Source of the DNA: UBA1351 sp963677625
Lineage (GTDB): Bacteria > Bacillota > Clostridia > Lachnospirales > Vallitaleaceae
DNA length: 64,000 nucleotides
Assembly (NCBI GenBank): GCA_963677625.2
Contig: CAXXSW010000011.1
Span: 62,001-126,000 of the forward strand
Direction of reading: 5' to 3'
Below are positions 51,197-59,927 of this stretch, in pieces. Under the pieces are notes generated by a model, which had not been told where the DNA came from, did no database searches, and saw only the letters and a list, made by a program, of their open reading frames with translations. Each line of letters begins with the position of its first letter. Positions within the stretch are counted from its first letter, which is position 1. The position numbers were made by a program, and so were the translations under genes.

Positions 51197-51922
51197 ATGT
51201 CAGGACATTCCAAATTTGCTAATATTAAACATAAGAAAGCAAAAAATGACGCAAAAAAAGGAAAGATTTTTACTAAGATTGGTCGAGAAATTGTTGTGGC
51301 TGTAAAAAGCGGAGGACCTGATCCGGAAAACAATTCAGCACTTAATGATATCATCAATAAAGCTAAATCTAATAACATGCCGAATGATACCATTACAAGA
51401 GCGATCAAAAAAGCTGCAGGCGATGATGAAAATATAAACTATGAAACCATTATATACGAAGGATATGGGCCCAATGGTGCAGCAGTTATCGTTGAATGCT
51501 TAACAGATAATAAAAACAGAACGGCATCTAATGTTAGACATGCCTTCTCAAAATATGGGGGCAATTTGGGAACTACCGGTTGTGTATCCTTTATGTTCGA
51601 TAAAAAGGGGCAAATAGTTATAGAAAAAAATGATTCCCTTGATGAAGATGAACTTATGATGTTGGCGCTTGATGCGGGAGCAGAGGATATAGTATCCGAA
51701 GATGAGGGCTATGAGATAATTACAAGTCCAGAGGATTTTAGTACGGTTTATCAGAAAATTATAGATGAAGGTATTGAAATACTGGAAGGTGAAGTAACCC
51801 AGATTCCACAAACCACTGTTGAACTTCAAGGCGATGACGCTTCTGAAATGGAAAAGATGCTGGACCATCTTGAAGAAGATGATGATGTCCAAAATGTCTA
51901 CCATAACTGGGAAATGGAATAA
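51197..51922 (+). CDS. YebC/PmpR family protein
   Basis: This 241-residue protein opens with the invariant MSGHSKFANIKHKKAKNDAKKGKIFTKIGREI and has the typical YEGYGPNGAAVIVECLTDNKNRT and GCVSFMFDKKG blocks. YebC proteins were described as transcriptional regulators, and more recent work places family members at the ribosome, helping translation of difficult sequences such as proline runs. Which applies here is not visible. Alone, with a terminator after it. Confidence 0.95.
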   Translation: MSGHSKFANIKHKKAKNDAKKGKIFTKIGREIVVAVKSGGPDPENNSALNDIINKAKSNNMPNDTITRAIKKAAGDDENINYETIIYEGYGPNGAAVIVECLTDNKNRTASNVRHAFSKYGGNLGTTGCVSFMFDKKGQIVIEKNDSLDEDELMMLALDAGAEDIVSEDEGYEIITSPEDFSTVYQKIIDEGIEILEGEVTQIPQTTVELQGDDASEMEKMLDHLEEDDDVQNVYHNWEME

Positions 51923-51928
51923 ATCTTT

Positions 51929-51976
51929 AGGATAGTCTAGTTGCATGACATGTATACTACACTATCCTTTTGTTTT
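51929..51976 (+). terminator. Terminator after yebC
   Basis: AGGATAGT (51929-51936) / ACTATCCT (51961-51968) with a 24-nt loop and a TTTGTTTTATT tail. Confidence 0.65.
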
Positions 51977-52012
51977 ATTAAAGAATATATCTAGGGAGTT
52001 ATAGGAGATAAG

Positions 52013-53968
52013 ATGGATAAAATAAAAGAAATGAAAGTTTTGATTGAAGTCCTTAATGATGCTTCAAGAAGCTATTATCAAGAAGATAAAGAAATTATGT
52101 CTAATTTTGAGTATGATGAGAAGTATGATAGACTTCTTAAATTAGAAGAAGAAACAGGCATGGTTCTTGCAGGCAGTCCGACTTCAAATGTAGGATATGA
52201 GATTCTCAGTCAACTTCCTAAAGAAGATCATGTTTCACCAATGTTATCTTTAAATAAGACTAAGGATAGGGATGAGCTAAGTGATTGGCTTAAGGATCAG
52301 GAAGGCTTACTTTCTTTTAAACTTGATGGATTAACTATCGTATTGACATACGATCATGGTGTTTTAGTCAAAGCTGTTACGAGAGGGAATGGCTATACGG
52401 GGGAGGTTGTTACTAATAATGTAAAAACTTTTAAGAATTTACCACATGCAATTCCATATAAGGAGGAAGTTGTCCTTCGTGGTGAGGCAGTTATCCTATA
52501 TTCAGACTTCTTGAAAATCAATAAGAATTTGAAAGCTGAGGATCAATATAAAAACCCAAGAAATCTATGTAGCGGTTCTGTAAGGCAGTTGAGCAATGCA
52601 ATAACAGCAGAAAGACATGTCAGATTTTATGGCTTCACACTGGTTTCTTCTCCTCTTAAAGATTCCTTTAGTAAAAAGTCAGATGAGTTGGTTTGGCTTA
52701 AGTCACTGGGCTTTGAGTGTGTTGATTATAAGCTTGTTAATAAGGATACTATGGATAAGGCTATTGATGAACTAGCTCTTCAGGTAGAAACATCAGACAT
52801 AGGTACAGATGGGTTGGTTTTGACTTTCGATGATAAGACTTATTCATCTTCATTAGGCTCAACATCTAAGTTCCCTAAAGATTCAATAGCTTTTAAATGG
52901 CAAGATGAGGTAAAAGAAACAAAGCTTAGAGAAGTTTTTTGGTCTGCTTCTAGAACGGGACTTATCAATCCTGTTGCTATTTTTGATCCAGTGGAGTTAG
53001 AAGGTACCAGTGTAGGCAGGGCTAGCCTCCACAATATCAGTATTATTGAAAAGTTAGAGTTGGGTATTGGAGATAATATTACTGTCTACAAGGCTAATAT
53101 GATTATCCCACAAATTGCTGAAAACATATCGAGATCTGCTTCCTTAGACATACCAAAGCATTGTCCTGTTTGTCAAGGAGAAACAGTGATACAAAATGTT
53201 AATGATGTTAAAGTTCTCTATTGTAGTAATGAAGAGTGTCCAGCTAAGAAGATTAAGTCTTTTGCCCATTTTGTTTCAAGAAATGCTATGAATATTGAAG
53301 GCCTTTCTGAGGCTTCTCTTGAAAAATTTATCCAAATGTCTATACTACATGATTTTAGTGACCTTTTTTATTTGAACGATGAAGAAACAAAGGATAAAAT
53401 TATTAACATGGAAGGTTTTGGTATAAAGTCATATGATAAGCTCATCGAATCGATTAATAGGGTTAGGAAAGTTAAGATGTCTAATTTCATCTATGCCTTA
53501 GGTATACTTCATGTAGGTTTGTCTAATGCTAAACTCTTGGTCAAGGCATATAAGAATGATTTGGATGCCATTATTGAGGCTACACCTGAAGAGCTGATTC
53601 AAGTGGAGGGATTTGGAGAAGTTATTGCTGCTAGTCTCTATGATTATTTTCACAATGAAAAGAAAATGGAAGTCGTGAACAAATTGCGTCAGCTTATAGA
53701 GTTTGAGCAAGTGGAATTTGTTCAAACTAGTGCTAATATTGAAGGTAAAGTATTTGTCATTACAGGGTCTTTGGAACAATTTGATAACCGTAATGCCCTA
53801 AAAAATAAAATTGAGTCCTTAGGGGGAAAGGTAACAGGAAGCGTTTCTGCAAAAACTGATTATTTAATCAATAACGATGTAGAATCATCTTCATCAAAAA
53901 ATAAGAAGGCAAAGTCTTTAGAGGTGCCAATTATTTCTGAAGAAGACTTTATCGCTTTGATTGATTAA
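52013..53968 (+). CDS. ligA: NAD-dependent DNA ligase (divergent LigA)
   Basis: This 651-residue ligase seals nicks in replication and repair using NAD. The adenylated lysine is in SFKLDGLTIVL (KxDG, KLDG rather than the common KVDG). The Ia, nucleotidyltransferase and OB-fold parts follow, a zinc finger CPVC...CSNEEC, helix-hairpin-helix repeats (MEGFGIKSYDKLIESI, VEGFGEVIAASL) and a C-terminal BRCT domain (GKVFVITGSLEQFDNRN, SAKTDYLI). The N-terminal NAD-binding domain departs from the classical pattern (SNFEYDEKYDRL for ISDxEYDxL) but keeps the Tyr and Asp positions, as in a clade seen in Clostridia. A second classical ligA elsewhere is possible. Confidence 0.92.
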   Translation: MDKIKEMKVLIEVLNDASRSYYQEDKEIMSNFEYDEKYDRLLKLEEETGMVLAGSPTSNVGYEILSQLPKEDHVSPMLSLNKTKDRDELSDWLKDQEGLLSFKLDGLTIVLTYDHGVLVKAVTRGNGYTGEVVTNNVKTFKNLPHAIPYKEEVVLRGEAVILYSDFLKINKNLKAEDQYKNPRNLCSGSVRQLSNAITAERHVRFYGFTLVSSPLKDSFSKKSDELVWLKSLGFECVDYKLVNKDTMDKAIDELALQVETSDIGTDGLVLTFDDKTYSSSLGSTSKFPKDSIAFKWQDEVKETKLREVFWSASRTGLINPVAIFDPVELEGTSVGRASLHNISIIEKLELGIGDNITVYKANMIIPQIAENISRSASLDIPKHCPVCQGETVIQNVNDVKVLYCSNEECPAKKIKSFAHFVSRNAMNIEGLSEASLEKFIQMSILHDFSDLFYLNDEETKDKIINMEGFGIKSYDKLIESINRVRKVKMSNFIYALGILHVGLSNAKLLVKAYKNDLDAIIEATPEELIQVEGFGEVIAASLYDYFHNEKKMEVVNKLRQLIEFEQVEFVQTSANIEGKVFVITGSLEQFDNRNALKNKIESLGGKVTGSVSAKTDYLINNDVESSSSKNKKAKSLEVPIISEEDFIALID

Positions 53969-53989
53969 ATCGATGTACTATGTTAAAAT
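53961..53989 (+). promoter_or_regulatory. Promoter of gatCAB
   Basis: TTGATT (53961-53966), 17-bp spacer, TAAAAT (53984-53989). The -35 box overlaps the ligA stop codon. Confidence 0.6.
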
Positions 53990-54047
53990 GTTACTTAATG
54001 TAAATAGATAAAGCCTTTTATAAGGGGTATTTGGAGGTAAAGATCAC

Positions 54048-54335
54048 ATGAAAATCACCAAGGAACAAGTCGAACATGTTGCTCATCTAGCAAGACTCAG
54101 CTTGACTGAAGAAGAAAAAGCGTCTATGACCAAGGATATGGAAATGATTCTTGAATTTGCGGATCAAATTAATCAATTTGAATTCGAAGATGTTAATGCT
54201 ACAGCACATGTTATACCCATTAATAATGTGTTTAGAGAAGATAATATGAAACCTTCAATGAATAGAGAAAAATTACTGGCTAATGCACCAAGTACTGAAA
54301 AAGGCTGTATTAGTGTGCCTAAAGTGGTAGAATAG
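54048..54335 (+). CDS. gatC: Asp/Glu-tRNA amidotransferase subunit C
   Basis: This 95-residue small subunit has VEHVAHLARLSLTEEEKASM and the late VFREDNMKPSM. It stabilises the GatA-GatB complex that converts misacylated Glu-tRNA-Gln (and Asp-tRNA-Asn) to the correct form. It is the first gene of gatC-gatA-gatB, with TTGGAGG before ATG 54048. Confidence 0.95.
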   Translation: MKITKEQVEHVAHLARLSLTEEEKASMTKDMEMILEFADQINQFEFEDVNATAHVIPINNVFREDNMKPSMNREKLLANAPSTEKGCISVPKVVE

Positions 54336-54343
54336 GAGGACTT

Positions 54344-55795
54344 ATGTATACATTAAGTGAAATTACGACTAAACTAAAAAACAAAGAAGCCTCCAGCCTT
54401 GAAATCGCTAAGGCCTATTTGAAGAGGATTAAAGACCTAGATGCCCAAGTAGGTGCTTTCCTACAGGTTGACGAAGAAGCGGTTCTGTCTATGGCAGAGA
54501 GTGTTGATCGCAAGAGAGCAGGAGGCGAAAATCTGTCGACATTGGCAGGAGTACCTATTGCTATCAAGGACAATATCTGTACTGAAGGAATAAGAACAAG
54601 CTGTGCATCTAAGATGCTTGAAAATTTTATACCACCATATGATGCTAGTGTTATCAAAAAGATTAAGAAGCATGAGATGGTCATTCTTGGTAAACTGAAT
54701 ATGGACGAGTTTGCTATGGGCTCCTCAACTGAAAATTCAGCTTTTCAGGTGACCAAAAATCCGTGGAATTTGGATTATGTACCAGGTGGATCTTCAGGTG
54801 GATCGGCAGCAGCTGTTGCGGCTGGCATGACACCGATAGCATTAGGGTCAGACACAGGTGGTTCCATTAGGCAACCGGCTTCTTATTGCGGCGTTGTAGG
54901 ACTTAAACCCACTTATGGTCGTGTATCAAGATTTGGTCTTGTTGCTTTTGCATCCTCCTTGGATCAGATTGGTCCATTAGCTAACAATGTGAAGGATGCA
55001 GCATTAGCCCTTAATGTCATCGGTGGCCATGATAAATATGATTCAACTAGTGCTCCTGTAGATATGGTGGATTTTACTGCTGGACTGGACCAAGAGCTTA
55101 AGGGTAGAAAGATTGGTCTACCAAAAGAATTCTTAGGTCAGGGTATTAATGAAGAAGTTAAGACTGCTATTTTACAAGCAGCCAAAGAATATGAAAAGCT
55201 TGGAGCGACAGTGGAAGAGGTTTCATTTGATTTATCTAATCTTTCACTTCCTGCTTACTACTTAATCTCATCAGCTGAAGCGTCATCAAACCTAGCCAGG
55301 TTTGATGGTATTAAATATGGTTACCGTGCCCATGAGTTTGATAATCTGCTTGATTTATATAAGAAATCCAGAGATGAAGGTTTTGGTACTGAGGTCAAAC
55401 GACGGATTATGTTAGGTACCTACGCCCTTAGTTCCGGTTATTATGATGCCTATTATAAAAAGGCACAACAGGTTAGGACTCTCATCAAAGCTGAATTTGA
55501 TAAACTTTTTGAAGACTATGATGCGCTCTTGACACCAACAGGACCGACAACTGCCTTTAAAATTGGTGAAAAGACGGATAATCCGGTTGAGATGTACTTA
55601 ACAGATATCTGTACAGTTCCTATTAATATTGCAGGTGTACCGGCTGTATCCATTAACTGTGGTTACGACTCCAAGGGGTTACCGATTGGTATGCAGCTTA
55701 TTGGTAAAGCCTTTGATGAGCAATCAATTCTAAATATTGCCTATCAGTATGAGCAACATGCAAATGTGGAAAAAAGAACCATTGAGTTAGGTTAG
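54344..55795 (+). CDS. gatA: Asp/Glu-tRNA amidotransferase subunit A
   Basis: This 483-residue amidase-signature subunit releases ammonia from glutamine. The catalytic Lys is in GVPIAIKDNI, and the Ser-cisSer-Lys triad region is PGGSSGGSAAAVAAG with SDTGGSIRQPASYCG. Length is normal. It is 8 bp behind gatC with GGAGG before ATG 54344. Works with GatB and GatC. Confidence 0.97.
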   Translation: MYTLSEITTKLKNKEASSLEIAKAYLKRIKDLDAQVGAFLQVDEEAVLSMAESVDRKRAGGENLSTLAGVPIAIKDNICTEGIRTSCASKMLENFIPPYDASVIKKIKKHEMVILGKLNMDEFAMGSSTENSAFQVTKNPWNLDYVPGGSSGGSAAAVAAGMTPIALGSDTGGSIRQPASYCGVVGLKPTYGRVSRFGLVAFASSLDQIGPLANNVKDAALALNVIGGHDKYDSTSAPVDMVDFTAGLDQELKGRKIGLPKEFLGQGINEEVKTAILQAAKEYEKLGATVEEVSFDLSNLSLPAYYLISSAEASSNLARFDGIKYGYRAHEFDNLLDLYKKSRDEGFGTEVKRRIMLGTYALSSGYYDAYYKKAQQVRTLIKAEFDKLFEDYDALLTPTGPTTAFKIGEKTDNPVEMYLTDICTVPINIAGVPAVSINCGYDSKGLPIGMQLIGKAFDEQSILNIAYQYEQHANVEKRTIELG

Positions 55796-55804
55796 AGGTG
55801 GATC

Positions 55805-57244
55805 ATGGCATATAAAGATTATGAAATTGTAATTGGACTGGAAGTCCATTCAGAGTTAAAGACAAAAACAAAGATATACTGTGACTGTACAACTGAGTTC
55901 GGTGGTGAGCCTAATACTCACTGTTGTCCGATTTGTACAGGAATGCCGGGGACTCTACCGGTCCTTAATGGTAAGGTTGTTGATTATGCTATAAAAGCAG
56001 GTCTTGCAACCAACTGTAAGATTAATCAATTCTCAAAGCAGGATAGAAAGAACTATTTTTATCCTGACTTACCCAAGGCCTATCAGACGTCTCAATATGA
56101 CTTACCTCTTTGCTATGAAGGCTATGTGGATATTGAGTTAAATGATGAAATCAAACGTATTGGTATTACTAGAATTCATATTGAAGAAGATGCAGGTAAA
56201 CTAAATCATGAAGCTGGAGGAACTTTGGTTGATTATAACCGATGTGGAGTACCACTGATTGAGATTGTTAGTGAACCTGACCTGCGTTCACCAGAGGAAG
56301 TGCGTCAGTTTATGCAAAAACTCCGTACAATTCTTCTTTATACAGATGTTTCTGACTGTAAAATGAATGAAGGATCCCTAAGATGTGATGTTAACCTTTC
56401 TGTGCGTAAAAAGGGAGAGAAGGAGTTTGGAACAAGAACAGAGATGAAGAATATCAATTCCTTTAATTTTGCTGTAAAAGCTGCTGAGTATGAAGCTAAG
56501 AGACAAATTAAAGTTATTGAAAGTGGTGGAACCATCGTTCAAGAAACTAGACGATGGGATGAAGCTAAAGGTGTTACTGTATCTATGCGTTCCAAAGAAG
56601 AAGCTCATGATTATAGATATTTTCCAGCTCCTGACCTTATGCCAATTGTTACCAGTGATGAACGTATTGAAGAGCTGAGAAGCCAAATTCCAGAATTGCC
56701 AGATTCAAGAATTGAGCGTCTGACTAGTCAAGATGGTTTATCCATCTATGATGCAAGATTATTGGTGGCATCACCTAAGATTAGTGATTACTTTGATCTT
56801 GCATGTAAAGAAACAGACAATAAAAAAGGTTTGGCAAATCTGATTATTTCCGAAATGTTTTCAAGACTCAATGAAGAGGAGAAGGAAGAAGGGAACATAC
56901 CAGTTTCAGCTTCAAACCTTGGTAAATTAGCACAACTTATTCATACTAACGTTATTAGTGCAAGTATTGGAAAGAAAGTTTTTGCTTCTATGTGGGAAAC
57001 GGATAAGGATCCAAACACCATTGTTGAAGAAGAGGGATTAAAACAAATAAATGATGATTCTGCACTAAAGGAAATGGCGCTAGAAGTTATTGAAAAAAAT
57101 GATAAAGCAGTCAGTGATTATCTTTCAGGAAAGGATGCTGCCATACAGTCATTAATGGGTCAGATGATGCGAATGACTAAGGGTAAAGCCAATCCTAAGA
57201 TGGTTATCGATATGTTAAAAGAAATATTAGATTCAAAAAAATAG
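55805..57244 (+). CDS. gatB: Asp/Glu-tRNA amidotransferase subunit B
   Basis: This 479-residue subunit binds the misacylated tRNA and activates its carboxylate with ATP. EIVIGLEVHSELKTKTKIYCDC, the CPICTGMPGTLPVLN zinc-region, IHIEEDAGKLNHE and MNEGSLRCDVNLS are the family blocks. A C-terminal YqeY-like tail (from about 330) follows. The complex's presence suggests that the organism makes Gln-tRNA, and perhaps Asn-tRNA, by the indirect route. A terminator follows. Confidence 0.97.
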   Translation: MAYKDYEIVIGLEVHSELKTKTKIYCDCTTEFGGEPNTHCCPICTGMPGTLPVLNGKVVDYAIKAGLATNCKINQFSKQDRKNYFYPDLPKAYQTSQYDLPLCYEGYVDIELNDEIKRIGITRIHIEEDAGKLNHEAGGTLVDYNRCGVPLIEIVSEPDLRSPEEVRQFMQKLRTILLYTDVSDCKMNEGSLRCDVNLSVRKKGEKEFGTRTEMKNINSFNFAVKAAEYEAKRQIKVIESGGTIVQETRRWDEAKGVTVSMRSKEEAHDYRYFPAPDLMPIVTSDERIEELRSQIPELPDSRIERLTSQDGLSIYDARLLVASPKISDYFDLACKETDNKKGLANLIISEMFSRLNEEEKEEGNIPVSASNLGKLAQLIHTNVISASIGKKVFASMWETDKDPNTIVEEEGLKQINDDSALKEMALEVIEKNDKAVSDYLSGKDAAIQSLMGQMMRMTKGKANPKMVIDMLKEILDSKK

Positions 57245-57293
57245 TAAAATTGATTTTTCAGTTTTAGAAGTTCACTAATAAATGATATATTTG

Positions 57294-57323
57294 GGGTCTG
57301 CGATAACTTCGTAGATCCTTTTT
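57294..57323 (+). terminator. Terminator after gatB
   Basis: GGGTCTGCGA (57294-57303) / TCGTAGATCC (57309-57318) with two G-T pairs, then TTTTT. Confidence 0.85.
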
Positions 57324-57440
57324 ATATGTTCTTTTGTATAAGATGTAGAAAATTGTAAGATTATGAGTGCAAATTTACCTAGAAAATGATGGTTTCTAAT
57401 ACTAGAATGTGATAAAATGAATGATGTTAGGGGTGAAAAG

Positions 57441-59552
57441 ATGGTACAGAAAGTGACGATTAGCAATGAAAAGAAAATCATTGAGTCCATTGATCAGTTA
57501 ATTGAAGAATCAAGACTTGATGAGGCACTAGAACTTAATATTCGGGTATACGAAGAGGCTCTGGCTAATGATAGGACAATTGTTATTGCATACTGTCTGT
57601 ATTATTTCGGTTTGATCGAAGATAAAAAGGCTCAGCCTCAGAAAGCTATGGCCTTTTTTAAGAAGGCAACTGCAATTTCAAGAAGATATGGTATCTATGG
57701 TTGTCTTGTTAGAACCCTTAATAATCGAGGAAACATTTATTATTTCAGTGGAAATTTACATAAAGCTATTTCTAAATATATGGAAGCCTTAAGCATAGCT
57801 GAGGAAAATCCGGAAGTAGAGAAATATCAATTAAAGCTCCTTAATAACCTTGGTCTTGTTTATATAGATGTTGAAGATTATGATCATGCCCTTGACTATA
57901 TGTTCAAGTGTATGACGAAGGCAAAAAACAGTGATGATCAAAGACTTTTGACAGCGGTTTATTCCAACCTTTCGGATATTTTCATTTTGAAGGAGAATTA
58001 TCTGAAGGCTTCTTATTATAATCAACAAAGTCGTGAAGTATCTAGAAGAATTGATGATCAGATTGGTGTGGCGATTTCTTATGCTAATGAGGCGATTATT
58101 GTTAATAGGACCAAAGGGGACTGGGAAAGAGCTGAACAACTTTTTGTAGATGCGATTCATATCATGGAGCAAGAAAATGGAGAGGCTGATAAAGAAGAAA
58201 TACTTCTTAGGTATGGCTCAGAATGTTTTAGGGCAAACCTTATTGGAGAAGCAATAGAGATACTTAAGGAATTGGTTCAAGCATCTAGACAAAAGACTTA
58301 TTTTAGTATCGAAAGCAAAGCGCTCAAAGTATTAAAAAAAATATATGTTAGTCTTGAAGATTATAAGAAAGCTTACGAGATCACTGATCGTCTATTAACG
58401 ATTAATGAGAGTACCTATATGCAGTGGAAGGAAACTGCTGTTGATAAGATTCATAAGGATAGTGATGATGCTGATGTTAACCAGATCAATGAATTACAAA
58501 AATCCATTAAGACTTTGAAGCATCTCTCAGATATTGGTCAAAAGCTGACTTCTTGTAAGAATGAAGATGAAATTTATGATGTTCTTGAAGAGAATATGGC
58601 AAGGCTTTTTGGTTATGATGCGTTTGGAGTTGGCGTTCTTTCTAAAAATGGTATAAAAATTGATTACAGTTTTTTAGATGATGTAGGTTATCGGAATATT
58701 GAGATATCCATCTATGATGATGATTATCTTATGGCGACTTGTATCCGGTATGGTAAAGACATTATCGTATATGATACTAAGGATAATGCATATAATGAGG
58801 CTAATTTTTCAGGAAAGCTGCTTTATAAGATTAAACAGTCAGATACAAGAGGCATTATTTTTACGCCTATGATTTATGAAGGTGAAGCATTAGGTGGGCT
58901 TACTGTTCAAACATATGAGCGAGGTAAATTGACCTATGTTGATATGGAGAGTTTAAGAGTGTTGGCTTCTTATACGGCTATTGCTTATTCAAACCTAAAC
59001 AGGTCTAGGGAATTACAACAAGTCAATCGCAAATTAGCTGAAGTTTCTATGATGGATGGTTTGACAGGGGTTTATAACAGACATGCATTAGGCCAATACA
59101 TTGGTAAGGATTTTATAGGTCTTCTTGAGAATAAGTTACCGAGTACAGCCATAATGATTGATATTGACTATTTTAAGCAGTATAACGATAATTATGGTCA
59201 TTTTATGGGAGATAAATGTCTCAAACAAGTTTGTGGATCTTTGCGGAACAGTCTTTCAGGTGTAAAACATCGTTTATTTAGGTACGGTGGGGATGAGTTT
59301 TTTGCAGTTTTAGAAGGATGCGATGAAAAAACGGCAAAAGCAGTTCTTGAAAAAATTCAGTTTGAGATGAAACAATTGAATATTGAACATCTATATTCAA
59401 AGATAGAAAACAGAGTCACCCTAACAATAGGCGCAACTATTATAACTAAAAGCATCAAAGATTACACAGTGGTGTTTAATAATTCAGACGAAGCCCTTTA
59501 TGAGGCTAAAGAGAATGGTAGAAATAGATATACTATAAATATTACTACTTGA
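57441..59552 (+). CDS. TPR-GAF-GGDEF diguanylate cyclase
   Basis: This soluble protein of about 703 residues begins with roughly six tetratricopeptide repeats (about 10-320; for example IAYCLYYFGLIEDKKAQPQK, LLNNLGLVYIDVEDYDHALD). A short coiled coil, a GAF domain (about 385-525) and a GGDEF domain (about 540-700) follow. RYGGDEFFAVLEG is an intact cyclase signature and no I-site is present (GVKH in its place). It should make c-di-GMP in response to a protein or small-molecule input through the TPR and GAF parts. ATG 57441 is chosen because AGGGGTG precedes it; ATG 57417 is eight codons earlier. Confidence 0.88.
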   Translation: MVQKVTISNEKKIIESIDQLIEESRLDEALELNIRVYEEALANDRTIVIAYCLYYFGLIEDKKAQPQKAMAFFKKATAISRRYGIYGCLVRTLNNRGNIYYFSGNLHKAISKYMEALSIAEENPEVEKYQLKLLNNLGLVYIDVEDYDHALDYMFKCMTKAKNSDDQRLLTAVYSNLSDIFILKENYLKASYYNQQSREVSRRIDDQIGVAISYANEAIIVNRTKGDWERAEQLFVDAIHIMEQENGEADKEEILLRYGSECFRANLIGEAIEILKELVQASRQKTYFSIESKALKVLKKIYVSLEDYKKAYEITDRLLTINESTYMQWKETAVDKIHKDSDDADVNQINELQKSIKTLKHLSDIGQKLTSCKNEDEIYDVLEENMARLFGYDAFGVGVLSKNGIKIDYSFLDDVGYRNIEISIYDDDYLMATCIRYGKDIIVYDTKDNAYNEANFSGKLLYKIKQSDTRGIIFTPMIYEGEALGGLTVQTYERGKLTYVDMESLRVLASYTAIAYSNLNRSRELQQVNRKLAEVSMMDGLTGVYNRHALGQYIGKDFIGLLENKLPSTAIMIDIDYFKQYNDNYGHFMGDKCLKQVCGSLRNSLSGVKHRLFRYGGDEFFAVLEGCDEKTAKAVLEKIQFEMKQLNIEHLYSKIENRVTLTIGATIITKSIKDYTVVFNNSDEALYEAKENGRNRYTINITT

Positions 59553-59580
59553 CAAATTTAATGTCTTAAAGTAATATAAT
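59549..59580 (+). promoter_or_regulatory. Probable promoter of the T-box-ilvB-metA unit
   Basis: TTGACA (59549-59554) overlaps the stop codon of the GGDEF gene. TATAAT is at 59575-59580, giving a long 20-bp spacer; a weaker TAATAT at 59572 gives 17 bp. Confidence 0.45.
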
Positions 59581-59589
59581 TATAAATTC

Positions 59590-59890
59590 ATAAGAAATGA
59601 ATGATATGTTATATGCTGAGACAGGGAAGAGTACCTGTGTATTTAAGACTAGAGAGAAGATGATGGTGGAAATTCTTCGTGAGATACATGGGGAAGGTAG
59701 CCCTAGAGCATCAAATTGAACGAAGTTTGACTTTTATTAGAGGAGACGGAAGCTTACCGTTACATAAGCATCATATCGGATATTAAACTATACTTTGTTA
59801 TTCCTGTATGAGTTGAGAGCACGCAAGTGAAATTAGGTGGTACCGCGGAGATAGAACCCTTCGTCCTATAGAGGACGATGGGTTTTTTGT
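59590..59890 (+). ncRNA. T-box riboswitch upstream of ilvB
   Basis: The T-box sequence AGGTGGTACCGCGG is at 59835-59848, followed by a terminator with stem AACCCTTCGTCC (59855-59866) / GGACGATGGGTT (59873-59884) and a T-run. Stem I folds as ATGCT (59613) / AGCAT (59707) and AGGG (59623-59626) / CCCT (59701-59704). The specifier loop has AGTA (59630-59633) opposite GAA (59693-59695), and the upper stem CCTGTGTAT (59634-59642) / ATACATGGG (59684-59692) carries AGAGAG above it. The nucleotides after GAA are GGTAG, so the specifier reads GGT (strict position) or GTA (Val) one base later. Uncharged tRNA would stabilise the antiterminator and allow ilvB-metA transcription. Confidence 0.93.
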
Positions 59891-59927
59891 ATTATAATGG
59901 AATAGAAGAGATTGAAAGGAGTTAAAC

